This document shows, piece after piece, positions 24,556 to 33,872 of a DNA stretch of 61,843 nt. The stretch covers positions 1-61,843 of the forward strand of contig JAUCSE010000020.1 of NCBI GenBank assembly GCA_030445275.1, written 5' to 3'. Numbering within the stretch: the first letter of the stretch is position 1; every line of letters starts with the position of its first letter. The notes beneath the pieces are model-generated. The model was not told where the DNA came from and made no database searches. It saw nothing but the letters and a program-made list of their open reading frames with translations. This DNA comes from Mucilaginibacter sp. Its GTDB lineage: Bacteria > Bacteroidota > Bacteroidia > Sphingobacteriales > Sphingobacteriaceae. Both the position numbers and the translations under genes were made by a program.

Positions 24556-25035
24556 TTAAAATCTAATGATATCTGTATCAACAGGTGTATATCCTAGTAA
24601 TCTACTCATGGTAAGTATTTGACCTTTATGGTGAAATTCATGCGTAATTACATGAGTAAAAAGCTGCAGGGGACTAATGGTTAAGTTTATACTTTCACCT
24701 GGAAGAAGAAAATTAATTGGTGCGCCCAACTGGTTTTTATACTGGTGCAGAAAATTATTAGTAATTAGATTTACCTGATCATACATCATCCTTAAAGGCT
24801 TGATCTCTTTTATAAAACTAACGTCAAAATAGCTGTGCTGGTTTTGCATGCCAATAACAGCAAGCCAGTGTATATAAACGTTAGCATTATGAACAAGCAG
24901 ATAGTTTATACTGTTGTTATTAAAAACGGGAACTTGCTTTGACAAATCACCTGGCTTTATTTTTTCACAGTAATCTAACAAGGCCCCACGCGCTTCTAAC
25001 AAAAACTGGTATTGTTTTAAAAGGGTTAAATACAT
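24556..25035 (-). CDS. DinB family protein
   Basis: Four-helix DinB-like protein of 159 residues. Metal-site histidines are seen in LLVHNANVYIHWL and HVITHEFHHKGQIL. Function unknown; perhaps a metal-dependent enzyme acting on a small molecule. It lies 6 bp after the HAD gene and is likely co-transcribed with it. Confidence 0.83.
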   Translation of the reverse strand: MYLTLLKQYQFLLEARGALLDYCEKIKPGDLSKQVPVFNNNSINYLLVHNANVYIHWLAVIGMQNQHSYFDVSFIKEIKPLRMMYDQVNLITNNFLHQYKNQLGAPINFLLPGESINLTISPLQLFTHVITHEFHHKGQILTMSRLLGYTPVDTDIIRF

Positions 25036-25041
25036 CGTATT

Positions 25042-25674
25042 TTAAATCAATTGTTCTCTTTTAAAAAATTGCTGTATAGTATCGGGCGCAGTCATTAAAA
25101 AAGTTTGTATGCCTAATTTTTGAGCAGCGGCTAAATGTTGCGGACTGTCGTCAATAAATAATGTTTCGGCAGGGTCGAGGTTGTTCTCCTGTAATACCAA
25201 TTCAAAAATTTCGGGTTCGGGTTTACGTTTGCCGGTAAGGTGCGAGTAATATGCTTTTTCGAAAATGTGATCATTGCCATCAAATCCAAATTCAGATTTA
25301 AGGTAGTTCATAATGTGATCAAAATGGATAGAATTGATGTTACTTAATAGAAAAATACGGTATTTTTCTTTCAAATTCAACAATAATTCGTGGTTTCCAG
25401 GCTCAATTCCGACCAATATACTGTTCCAGGCTGCATTAATTTGCTCATTTGTAAGCGTAGAATTACCTGTTATTTGCCTAATATAAGCCCTAAATTCATC
25501 AGCCGATACTTCTCCGCGATCAAATTTATCAAAAATTTTGTCCTGCTGTTTATGACCAAAAAACTCAAGCGGATTATTGATTCCCAGCTGTTTCCATGCT
25601 TCCTGTACCTTCAAAAAGTCGAGCCTGAATATAACGTTACCATAGTCGAAGATGATATTTTTGATGTTTTGCAT
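25042..25674 (-). CDS. HAD-IA family hydrolase
   Basis: About 210 residues. Motif I IIFDYGNVIFRLD has the nucleophile Asp but Tyr-Gly instead of the usual second-Asp spacing, typical of the YihX/epoxide-hydrolase-N-like subgroup; motif II is LLSNINS, motif III Lys in KRKPEPEIFE, motif IV FIDDSPQHLAAA. Probably an alpha-D-glucose-1-phosphate or related sugar-phosphate phosphatase, but this is by family only. The start at 25674 (MQNIKN) is favoured because the 20 residues before it are not conserved. Confidence 0.87.
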   Translation of the reverse strand: MQNIKNIIFDYGNVIFRLDFLKVQEAWKQLGINNPLEFFGHKQQDKIFDKFDRGEVSADEFRAYIRQITGNSTLTNEQINAAWNSILVGIEPGNHELLLNLKEKYRIFLLSNINSIHFDHIMNYLKSEFGFDGNDHIFEKAYYSHLTGKRKPEPEIFELVLQENNLDPAETLFIDDSPQHLAAAQKLGIQTFLMTAPDTIQQFFKREQLI

Positions 25675-25741
25675 AAAAAGCGTTTTGTAATTTGAAGGCA
25701 AATATGTAAAATTGCACCCGTTAAACAAACACAAATTATCT

Positions 25742-25815
25742 GCGCCTATAGCTCAGTTGGTTAGAGTAGAAGACTCATAATCTTTTGGTCCCTGGTTCGA
25801 GCCCAGGTGGGCGCA
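25742..25815 (+). tRNA. tRNA with CAU anticodon (elongator Met or Ile2)
   Basis: Cloverleaf of 74 nt: acceptor GCGCCTA/TGGGCGC, D stem GCTC/GAGT, anticodon stem GAAGA/TCTTT with loop CTCATAA, T arm CCTGG-TTCGAGC-CCAGG, discriminator A; CCA is not encoded. The anticodon is CAT. It is not the initiator, which would need three G-C pairs in the anticodon stem and a 1-72 mismatch. The ACTCATAATC and TTGGTC...CTGGTTC phrases resemble the lysidine-modified tRNA-Ile2 as much as elongator tRNA-Met. Confidence 0.93.
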
Positions 25816-25820
25816 CTTCT

Positions 25821-25856
25821 AAAAAAGGCCGTTTTCCTTAAGGGGGACGGCTTTTT
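25821..25856 (+). terminator. tRNA terminator
   Basis: Stem GCCGTTTTCC/GGGGGACGGC with flanking A5 and T5 runs, immediately after the tRNA. Confidence 0.8.
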
Positions 25857-25918
25857 ACTTAGTGCAGGTTTTTAAATCACTAATTCACTCAGGAGTGTTT
25901 AATGAAAAGAAATTAGTT

Positions 25919-28900
25919 TTAGGATGGATTATCTGCTATGGATTCCAATCGAAATTTAGCATCTTTTCGTTTGCTATTCAAATATTCAGATGGTTGCACT
26001 TTGAATTTCGCCTTAAACATTTTTGAAAAATAACTGGGTGTTCCAAACCCGGTCATATAGGCAATTTGGGCAACATTCAAGTCGCTTTTTTCAAGAAGTG
26101 TTGCAGCCTTGTCAAGTTTAACCGAACGGATGTATTCAATTGGGCTTAATCCGGTTAATTCAAGCAGTTTGTGATACAATGAACCACGGCTCATTCCAAC
26201 ATGTCTGCTAAGTTCTTCCACTGATAATTCTGGATCATTAAGTTTTTCCTCAATGTATTGTACAATACTATTAAGTAATCTGGCATCTGATGATTCAATT
26301 TTTACTTCTTGGCCCATTACCTGTATCTGCCTGGAGTAGGTATCCTTAAGTGTACGATTTAAAAGAAGAAGGTTTTTTATTTTCGCGTTTAATATCTCAA
26401 AGTTAAATGGTTTCGTCAGATAATCATTTGCACCAGATTCAAGGCCAATGATCTGGTCTTGCTCCCCGGTAATGGCAGTTAAAAGGATTACGGGTATATG
26501 TGTGGTTCGCTTATCAGCTTTGATCTTTCTGCTGAGCTCTATGCCATTCATGTATGGCATGCTGATGTCACTTACAATTAGCTGGGGATGACAAGACAAT
26601 GCTTTTTGCCAACCATCTTTACCGTTGGTAGCTTCAATAATATGGTAATAAGCTTTTAAATTATCTTTTAGATAAAAACGAAGGTCATCATTATCTTCAA
26701 CCAATAAAACCGTAGCCATATTATCGGGCATGGTCACAGAATAATTCATGCCGGCGGGTTCTATGAATTCAGCAGTTACTTGCTCATATATGACCGTAGG
26801 TTGCTCCACCTGTAACATGAAATCAGAAATCACCGGAAGGCTTACAATGAATGCAGTACCCTGCCCAAGCGTACTCTTCACACTGATTTCTCCACCATGC
26901 AATTGTACAAACTCTTTCGTTATGGACAGCCCAATTCCGCTGCCCTGATTTAAAATGGAGTCTGGACTATTATTTTGGAAAAAGCGTTCAAAAATTTTGC
27001 CTTGTTGTTCGTGCGAAATACCAATCCCTGTGTCGGTTATTTGCATGCAAAAAGTTGTAATAGCTTGAGCGATATTCTCTTTTACTGATAATTCAAGTGT
27101 GATTAAACCACCTTGATGTGTAAATTTAAATGCGTTTGACAGCAGATTAAATACGATCCGTTCAATTTTATCATGATCGAAACAGGCCGGAACACATGCC
27201 ACGCTACTAATGATGCTGAGTTGAATTTTTTTTCGTTCAGAGAGATCCTGAAAAGAATCTGCTGCTTCTTTCACAAAGGCTACCAGATCTCCTGATGATA
27301 AACTGAGTTTTAACTCGTGTTCTTCCATTTTTCGGAAATCCAGGAGTTGATTGACCAGGTTGAGTAACCGTTTCGCATTTCTTTTGATCATATGAACCTG
27401 GCCTGAGGTAGCTGTATCTTTTTGCATAGAAAGCAGCGTATCGGCTGGAGCCAGGATTAATGATATCGGAGTGCGGAACTCATGACTTAGGTTAGTAAGA
27501 AATTTAATTTTTAAAAGGTCAAGTTCGTGTAGTCTTTCAACCTCACGTCTTTCCTGATCAAACAAATGCCTGTCCTGTTCAAGGGCAAACTTCTTTTTTA
27601 TTTTTTGAATACCGCGATGCCGCAAATAAAACAATAAACCAACGATAACCAATGCATAAAGTGCATAAGCATAAACTGTTCGGTAAAGTGGGGGGAATAC
27701 TTTTACAATGATAGTGGTTCCTTTTTCGTTCCACGAACCTTCGTTATTGCTTGCGCGAACGTGGAAGACATAATTTCCGGGACTAAGGTTAGTATAATAT
27801 GCTGTAGTAGCTGTACCAACAAAATTCCATTCCTTGTCAAAGCCATCAAGCTTGTAAGAGTATTGATTTTGGTGCGGAGTAGTATAGTTCAGCGCCACAT
27901 AGCTAATCGAAAAGTTTTGTCCGTAAGCTAGGTGAATTTCTTTCGCAATGCTGATGTGCGTGCGTATCGGAGCATCATCTGCTGGTGTAATGGTAGTATT
28001 GGCAACTTTAAGATCAGTAAGAATAACAGCGGGTATGTTCCTATTGGCTGGTAGCCCGTTGGGATCAAAGTAATTAAAACCGTCCTGACCGCCAAAGAAT
28101 AATTCACCCTCAGACGCGAATAACCCCGAACCCATCACAAAAGGACTATCTTGAAGTCCATTATGCCTTGAAAAGTTTTTAAACTGATGGGTTTGAGGGT
28201 TAAAACAGCTAATTCCTTTATCTGTGCTTAACCAGATCATCCCATTTTTGTCTTCCAGAATTTTGTAAACAAAACCGTTTGCAAGACCGTCTTTTTCTGA
28301 GTAAGAGGTAAATTGATGGGTGCGCTCATTAAACAGACTAATACCGCCTCCGTTGGTCCCTACCCAGGTGTGGCGTTGCCGATCATGAAGTACCGACACA
28401 ATTCCATCATCTGCAAGATTACTGTTGCTTTTATTATATAAAGAAAACGTCCTGGTTTTGGGATGGTAAACCGCAATTCCTGTACCCGACGAGCCAAGCC
28501 AGATATTGCCGTTAGCATCCTCTGTTATAGTACGCATAAAACCATTAAGCGGAAGCACAGGATCTGCCGCATTTGGGGGATGTCTGCTGAATTTGGTAAA
28601 CGTTTGGTTATGCGGATCATAAACATTTATGCCATTGCCATTTGTCCCGATCCAAATATTACCCTTGCTATCCTCTTTGATACAGAAAATGTCATTCTGA
28701 TCAATATCAAAAGAAGTATTGCCTGCCAGGAACTGTCGGTATTTGCCGGTTACAGGGTCGAGACAAAAAAGGCCGTCGCCGTAAGTCCCAATCCATAATT
28801 GACCTTTTTTATCCAGTTCGATAGCAAGAATTGATAAACCTGACGATTGCTTGTTTGAAGGCCTGATATCAAAATGAGTGAAAAGGCCACTTCTTCTATC

Positions 28901-30109
28901 AAAAAGATGCAGACCGCCACCATCAGTGCCTACAAAGATCCGTTCGTGCGTATACTCTGCAAATGCAGTAACAATGGGCGCTGTAAGGCCGTTTTTATCG
29001 AACGCGTTGCTTTTTACCAGGTTAAAAAGAGCAAGGTTTTTATCATATTTGTTTACCCCGCCCCGAAATGTACCAAGCCATGCAATACCTTCTTTATCGA
29101 TAAATATACTTCTTACAGATTTATTGGTTAAACTAAAAGTATTTCTCTGATTCGGTTTTATTGCGGTGGTTTTTGAAGTGTTCAGATCCAATATATTTAA
29201 CCCGTCTTCTGTTCCCAGCCACAACTTATCATGCCCATATGGTGCTATGATGTATACCATGTTATGACTCAGACTTTGCGGATCACCTTCAATATGTTTA
29301 AAGGCACGGAAGCTTTTTTCATCGGGCAACAATTGATTAAGGCCACTAAAAGTTCCGAACCAGAGGTTTCCCCGTTTATCCTCGCATATGGTTTTAATAA
29401 CATTGCCACTCAAACTTTGAGGGTTAGCATCTTGATGAACAAAGTGTGTGAACTTATTGGTTTTCCAGTTATACAGATACAAGCCCTTGCTGGTTCCCAC
29501 CCACATGCGGTGATGGCTGTCTTCAAAAAGGCTGATAACTACATGGTCAGGTTGATCATGGCCTGGATAGTTAAAATAAAGAGTCGAAATTTTATTTGTT
29601 TTTAAATGGAGTTTTCTTAATCCCTCGTAAGTTGCCACCCAGAGGTTTCCTAAATGATCCTCGCAGAAAGCTTTAACGGTACTATTAGTGATCGTGTTCC
29701 AGGAACCATCTCCAAGATATTTAACGAAGGAATTTCGCTGCTTATCATAAAAGGTTATGCCTCCCCCGGTTGTTGCAATCCAAATACGGCCGGATGCATC
29801 TTCATACAAAGCCAGTACCTCATTGGCCGGGAGACTGGTAGTGTCACGTGCATCGTGCCGGTAAACCGTAACATTAGTGCCGTCGAATTTATTTAAACCA
29901 TCAGCAGTACCAAACCACATTAATCCATAACGGTCTTTCAATATAGCGTTAACCGTGTTTGATGATAAGCCGTCTTTGGCGGTAAGTGTTGTGAAATTTA
30001 ATTCATGCTGCGCGAAAGCCGTAGTTCGGAGCAAGAGTAATAATAGTATGAGTTTTTTTGATCTGCCAGCAACAAATCTACTTAACATATCCGAAATTGA
30101 TCTTGACAT
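25919..30109 (-). CDS. Hybrid two-component system sensor/regulator (HTCS)
   Basis: One-polypeptide signalling protein of 1396 residues. Order: signal peptide (about 1-34), two propellers of repeated GLMWFGTADGLNKFD-like units (about 40-680), a Y_Y_Y domain (about 720-790), a membrane helix (about 805-825), HisKA with His876 in NLSHEFRTP, HATPase with GSGIGLSITKEF, a receiver domain with Asp1181 in VSDISMPYMNG, and a C-terminal AraC-type helix-turn-helix. It lies downstream of the operon it presumably activates; HTCS proteins sense oligosaccharides in the periplasm and switch on their own locus. The ligand is probably a glucuronoxylan fragment, from the neighbouring genes. Confidence 0.96.
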   Translation of the reverse strand: MSRSISDMLSRFVAGRSKKLILLLLLLRTTAFAQHELNFTTLTAKDGLSSNTVNAILKDRYGLMWFGTADGLNKFDGTNVTVYRHDARDTTSLPANEVLALYEDASGRIWIATTGGGITFYDKQRNSFVKYLGDGSWNTITNSTVKAFCEDHLGNLWVATYEGLRKLHLKTNKISTLYFNYPGHDQPDHVVISLFEDSHHRMWVGTSKGLYLYNWKTNKFTHFVHQDANPQSLSGNVIKTICEDKRGNLWFGTFSGLNQLLPDEKSFRAFKHIEGDPQSLSHNMVYIIAPYGHDKLWLGTEDGLNILDLNTSKTTAIKPNQRNTFSLTNKSVRSIFIDKEGIAWLGTFRGGVNKYDKNLALFNLVKSNAFDKNGLTAPIVTAFAEYTHERIFVGTDGGGLHLFDRRSGLFTHFDIRPSNKQSSGLSILAIELDKKGQLWIGTYGDGLFCLDPVTGKYRQFLAGNTSFDIDQNDIFCIKEDSKGNIWIGTNGNGINVYDPHNQTFTKFSRHPPNAADPVLPLNGFMRTITEDANGNIWLGSSGTGIAVYHPKTRTFSLYNKSNSNLADDGIVSVLHDRQRHTWVGTNGGGISLFNERTHQFTSYSEKDGLANGFVYKILEDKNGMIWLSTDKGISCFNPQTHQFKNFSRHNGLQDSPFVMGSGLFASEGELFFGGQDGFNYFDPNGLPANRNIPAVILTDLKVANTTITPADDAPIRTHISIAKEIHLAYGQNFSISYVALNYTTPHQNQYSYKLDGFDKEWNFVGTATTAYYTNLSPGNYVFHVRASNNEGSWNEKGTTIIVKVFPPLYRTVYAYALYALVIVGLLFYLRHRGIQKIKKKFALEQDRHLFDQERREVERLHELDLLKIKFLTNLSHEFRTPISLILAPADTLLSMQKDTATSGQVHMIKRNAKRLLNLVNQLLDFRKMEEHELKLSLSSGDLVAFVKEAADSFQDLSERKKIQLSIISSVACVPACFDHDKIERIVFNLLSNAFKFTHQGGLITLELSVKENIAQAITTFCMQITDTGIGISHEQQGKIFERFFQNNSPDSILNQGSGIGLSITKEFVQLHGGEISVKSTLGQGTAFIVSLPVISDFMLQVEQPTVIYEQVTAEFIEPAGMNYSVTMPDNMATVLLVEDNDDLRFYLKDNLKAYYHIIEATNGKDGWQKALSCHPQLIVSDISMPYMNGIELSRKIKADKRTTHIPVILLTAITGEQDQIIGLESGANDYLTKPFNFEILNAKIKNLLLLNRTLKDTYSRQIQVMGQEVKIESSDARLLNSIVQYIEEKLNDPELSVEELSRHVGMSRGSLYHKLLELTGLSPIEYIRSVKLDKAATLLEKSDLNVAQIAYMTGFGTPSYFSKMFKAKFKVQPSEYLNSKRKDAKFRLESIADNPS

Positions 30110-30414
30110 TAATTAAGTTCGATAGCCACATTTAATTCTGATGCCTTCTTCAGGAACTTTATTTGACAAATGAAATAAATGCCGATACCGTTAAATTGGT
30201 TATTTAACAATAATAAGTAAACTATTTGTTATTGATAAATATGCAGTTACAAATGTTTAAAAACAAGTGAAATATGTTCACATTATTATTGAAAAGCAAT
30301 CAAGTTAATGGTTCTGACCATAGGGAAAGAGTTATCATCTCAAATTGGCACTAATTAGGGGAAGGTTATTAGTTATGTAAGTAGGAGGAGAGTAGCGGCT
30401 ATTAACAGAGGATT

Positions 30415-30449
30415 CAAACATCCTGCTTTCATTGAAAGCAAGATGTTTG
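30415..30449 (-). terminator. Hairpin after the GH30 gene
   Basis: Stem CAAACATC-TGCTTTC/GAAAGCA-GATGTTTG with a C-A mismatch and 3-nt loop, 8 nt after the GH30 stop. The remainder of the 30110-30456 gap is AT-rich and must contain the HTCS promoter, but I see no clear TAnnTTTG with a -33 box. Confidence 0.65.
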
Positions 30450-30456
30450 TTAACAC

Positions 30457-31686
30457 TTAGTTTGATACTAATGTTGTTACGCTTGACGCAGGCAGGTTAA
30501 TGCCAAAACTACTTCCTGAAACGGTAAAACTGCTGGCTACTAAATTTGAAGAACTTGTAGTTATAAAACGGTTAAAGCCTGTAACCGATAAACCATTAAT
30601 ACCGAAACTCTGGTAAGTAACAGCCGTGTTCTGATTTACAATAACAACCACCAAACTTGATCCGCTTTTATATGCGGTAACATAAACTCCGGAGGTTGGA
30701 TTTGCTGTACATGAAATTTTATTATAACCAGGGCGTACCCATCTGGCGAACTGCGCCATTACATATCCACGTTTAGTGATGTTGCCGCTTTCGTCAATAG
30801 GGCCATAACTTCTGCGGATGTACCACCACACATACATGTTGTAGCCAGCGTTCATACAGTCATGTATTTCTTTAGCAACACCCATCGCGCTGGTCCAGTC
30901 GTTCGCATCACCGGTATCTGTATAATGCTCCGTCATCCAAATCTCTTTACCCGGGTTAAATACTGCTGGAGTAGCACCATAAATATGGCCGCATACATAA
31001 CCTGTTTTTGATTTGGCAGTTGCATTGCTCAAATAGGTGTTGATGTAGGTCTGGCTCATATTAAAGGGCTCAGGGGCCATTATCGGAGCGCCACAATTGG
31101 TTCCTTGTGCGGCTGCAAAATCAGCTACTTCTGATGCTGTCATGTTCATCGACTCATAACTGACCGCATAATTAGGCTCGTTTGCCGGGCTGATCGCTAA
31201 TACGCCACCAACAGCAGTATTATAGCTGCTCAGGAATGCTGCATAGTCGGCATAAGACGTAGTTTTAAGTTTACCACCTATAACGCTGCCGTTGTCTTTC
31301 ATAGAAGCAGGAGCCGACCAGGCCGTAGCAATAACCGAAGCTCCATAAGATTTTGCAGCATCAATTGTAGGTTTCTCGGCAGCAAAATCAGCATTGCTGT
31401 TTGGGACACGAACCCGTACAACACTTAAGCCAATCCCATTAATTGGCGAAAAGGCTGTAGTTCGTTGAGCGCTGGTTAAATCGCCGATCCATGCAACAAG
31501 ATTGGCGCCCCCGAAACCTCTGATATTCTGTTGTACAGTACTTGCATCAATTGTAGCCGTTGCTTGTACTGCTGAAGTCGAAAGTACGCTGTTGTTTTCC
31601 GCAGGGAGTTTGTTCTTGTTTTGCCCCTTGGTACAGCTTGCCAACAATAAAATTGCAGCAAGTGGAATCAATAAATTTCTTTTCAT
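30457..31686 (-). CDS. GH30 glucuronoxylan endo-xylanase-like lipoprotein
   Basis: Secreted or surface lipoprotein (LLASC lipobox, Cys18) of 409 residues with a GH30 barrel plus beta side domain. Acid/base Glu170 lies in SPANEPNY and nucleophile Glu253 in WMTEHY. The segment WWYIRRSYGPIDESG (Arg291/292) matches the arginine that binds the methyl-glucuronate side chain in GH30 subfamily 8 xylanases, so the enzyme probably cuts glucuronoxylan beside a glucuronic-acid branch. The terminal beta-sheet domain ends in SSVTTLVSN. Lowest gene of the susC1 operon. Assignment to subfamily 8 is by motif only. Confidence 0.9.
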   Translation of the reverse strand: MKRNLLIPLAAILLLASCTKGQNKNKLPAENNSVLSTSAVQATATIDASTVQQNIRGFGGANLVAWIGDLTSAQRTTAFSPINGIGLSVVRVRVPNSNADFAAEKPTIDAAKSYGASVIATAWSAPASMKDNGSVIGGKLKTTSYADYAAFLSSYNTAVGGVLAISPANEPNYAVSYESMNMTASEVADFAAAQGTNCGAPIMAPEPFNMSQTYINTYLSNATAKSKTGYVCGHIYGATPAVFNPGKEIWMTEHYTDTGDANDWTSAMGVAKEIHDCMNAGYNMYVWWYIRRSYGPIDESGNITKRGYVMAQFARWVRPGYNKISCTANPTSGVYVTAYKSGSSLVVVIVNQNTAVTYQSFGINGLSVTGFNRFITTSSSNLVASSFTVSGSSFGINLPASSVTTLVSN

Positions 31687-31829
31687 AATCTGGTGATTTT
31701 AGGTAAAAATGGTTAGACACAGGTGCTTAGGTTTCACCTGTAGTTAGGAATACAAAAATATTTTTTCATTTATTCATAGGCTGTTACATATAGGTTAATT
31801 ACTATAAGAAATGTTTATAAAAGAGAATA

Positions 31830-33794
31830 TTAAGGCTGGTTGTCGGTACGAAATGGGGAGGCTGGTAAACCATTCTTATTATACAAATTGGCATTATCCG
31901 GATTATCTGCCCAGGCATACCGAACATATTTAGGGTTGGGCACTTCGTCGCTCCAAATTACAACCTGATCCCCGGTTATCTTCGCGTTGGCCCATATAAA
32001 TTTTTTGTCATCACCAGCTATGGCAAACTGATTCAGATCACCACCACCTTTAACCATCAATCCGCTGCCAACGTTGCTGAAGCTGATCATGATTTTTCCT
32101 TCGTCAATCCGGGCAGCCTGATAGATTGGCCCTGATGATACAAGGGTGGTTTCGCCATAAGCAATCTTCTCCGCGGCAAGTGCCGATCTTTCACCCACAT
32201 CCTTTTTATTGATTGGATGGATATCGTTCCATTCGCCGACATCTATTGTAACGGCCATAGCACTATTAGAAACACGAAGCCCATGCAATTGTGCTTCCCG
32301 CAATTCCGCGGTTTGGCTCTCTGCAGGCCAGTATTGTACATCGCCAAAGTTGGGCAGCTGCACATATACAAACGGCAGATCACCCGCCCCCCATTTACTA
32401 CGCCAGTCTGTGATTAATGCGGGCAATAAGTCATTGTATTCTTTCGGTTTACCGGTATTGGATTCTCCCTGGTACCACAAAAAGCCTTTGATTGTGTAAT
32501 GGGTTACAGGGTTTATCATCGTATTATACAAGCCGGTAGGTTCATTCTGGGCGGAAAACGGTCTGGGGGCATCAGTATAGGGACGAGAAGGTGGAAAAAC
32601 CTGACCAACCTGATAGAGCCATTCACCACGCAGGTCTAACGAATGTTGTCCATCAGTGAGTTCATAGCGTTTATCCGGAACAAATCCTCCTTTACCTGAC
32701 GTATTGGTTATTCTTACTGTAATGGTGTTAGCCCCGGCTTTTAATAGTCCTACTGGTATTTCATAACGACGTGGGGGGTATTGATAGGTGATATTGCCTA
32801 CTTGTTTTCCGTTTACGTATGTTTCATCTGCATCTATTATCCTTCCCAGAAATAGCTTTGCCGGTTTGCCAGCCATTTCCTTTGGAATGTTTATAGTTTT
32901 ACGGAACCAAACTATACCATTCAAACCTTTAACACCCTGATCAGCCCAATATCCGGGCAGCCAGAATTTGTGCCAGCCAGTAGGTGAGTAGACCGATTCA
33001 TACCATTTTACCGGGCCGGCAAGTCCCTTGTCTGTTTGTTTTGTGGTTGATCTTTTAATGCCAGATGTTCCCGCAGGACGCAAAAGCTGGTTAACATAAG
33101 TTGTATCTTTAAATTGAGCAACTCTCCCGGCATAATTGGAGATCTTTTTCAAACCGTCTTCGCTAACCCAGGCTTGAATAGGTGTTCCACCAACGCTCGA
33201 ATTGATGATTCCGATAGGTACATGATACTTTAAGTATAATTTTTTAGCAAAAAAGTAAGAAGCTGCACCGAAGTCCAGCACATTTGTTGGATTGGCGCTC
33301 ATCCACTTTGACGATGGCAGATCATCGTGAAGTTTTGTTACATCAGATATTGTGGGAATAAAAAAATTTCTGATTTGCGGGAAATTCGCGCCTATGATCT
33401 CGTCAGGATATTTTTCTTTAACCCGCTCCATCGGAACCACCATGTTCGACTGACCTGAGCAAAACCATACGTCACCGAAAAGTATATCATTTATAGTAAT
33501 ATGATTATTGCTGCTAATATCCATACGATAAGGGCCACCAGCTTTCACAGGCTTCAAATGGACAAGCCATTTACCACCTGGAGCAGCAACTGTATCTACG
33601 CGCTGGTCAGCGACTGTTATGCTGATTTTTTCACCGGGAGAAGCCCATCCCCATAAGGCAACCCTGGTATCGCGTTGAAGTATCATTCCATCACTGATTA
33701 GCTGCGGTAACTTGACTTGACCTATGGTTTTTAATGAGCAAAGTGTTAATAATAAAAAAAGTATGTTGGATACCTTGAGGTTTGTTTCATTCAT
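31830..33794 (-). CDS. SASA/CE20-like carbohydrate O-acetylesterase
   Basis: 654-residue exported SGNH-type esterase annotated in many genomes as sialate O-acetylesterase. The nucleophile Ser lies in WFCSGQSNM; the partner residues are in GEWNDIHPINKKDVGER; the glycine block FLWYQGESNTGKP is present. A jelly-roll (about 260-400) is inserted between the parts of the catalytic domain. Since no sialic-acid genes are near and the next gene is a GH30 xylanase, deacetylation of xylan (as CE20 does) is the likelier role. N-terminal region is hydrophobic with a signal sequence. Starts 78 bp after SusD. Confidence 0.87.
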   Translation of the reverse strand: MNETNLKVSNILFLLLTLCSLKTIGQVKLPQLISDGMILQRDTRVALWGWASPGEKISITVADQRVDTVAAPGGKWLVHLKPVKAGGPYRMDISSNNHITINDILFGDVWFCSGQSNMVVPMERVKEKYPDEIIGANFPQIRNFFIPTISDVTKLHDDLPSSKWMSANPTNVLDFGAASYFFAKKLYLKYHVPIGIINSSVGGTPIQAWVSEDGLKKISNYAGRVAQFKDTTYVNQLLRPAGTSGIKRSTTKQTDKGLAGPVKWYESVYSPTGWHKFWLPGYWADQGVKGLNGIVWFRKTINIPKEMAGKPAKLFLGRIIDADETYVNGKQVGNITYQYPPRRYEIPVGLLKAGANTITVRITNTSGKGGFVPDKRYELTDGQHSLDLRGEWLYQVGQVFPPSRPYTDAPRPFSAQNEPTGLYNTMINPVTHYTIKGFLWYQGESNTGKPKEYNDLLPALITDWRSKWGAGDLPFVYVQLPNFGDVQYWPAESQTAELREAQLHGLRVSNSAMAVTIDVGEWNDIHPINKKDVGERSALAAEKIAYGETTLVSSGPIYQAARIDEGKIMISFSNVGSGLMVKGGGDLNQFAIAGDDKKFIWANAKITGDQVVIWSDEVPNPKYVRYAWADNPDNANLYNKNGLPASPFRTDNQP

Positions 33795-33872
33795 AGCCGA
33801 TAAGTTTTCTTGAATTTAAATGTTGAAGCAAATGGGCCGATTAGCCAGCGACCCATTTGTTATGTATGCAAA

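Noticed and set aside
31830..33794. Sialic-acid use by the SASA-type esterase
   Set aside because: No sialidase, lyase or transporter for sialic acid nearby; xylan context is more consistent.
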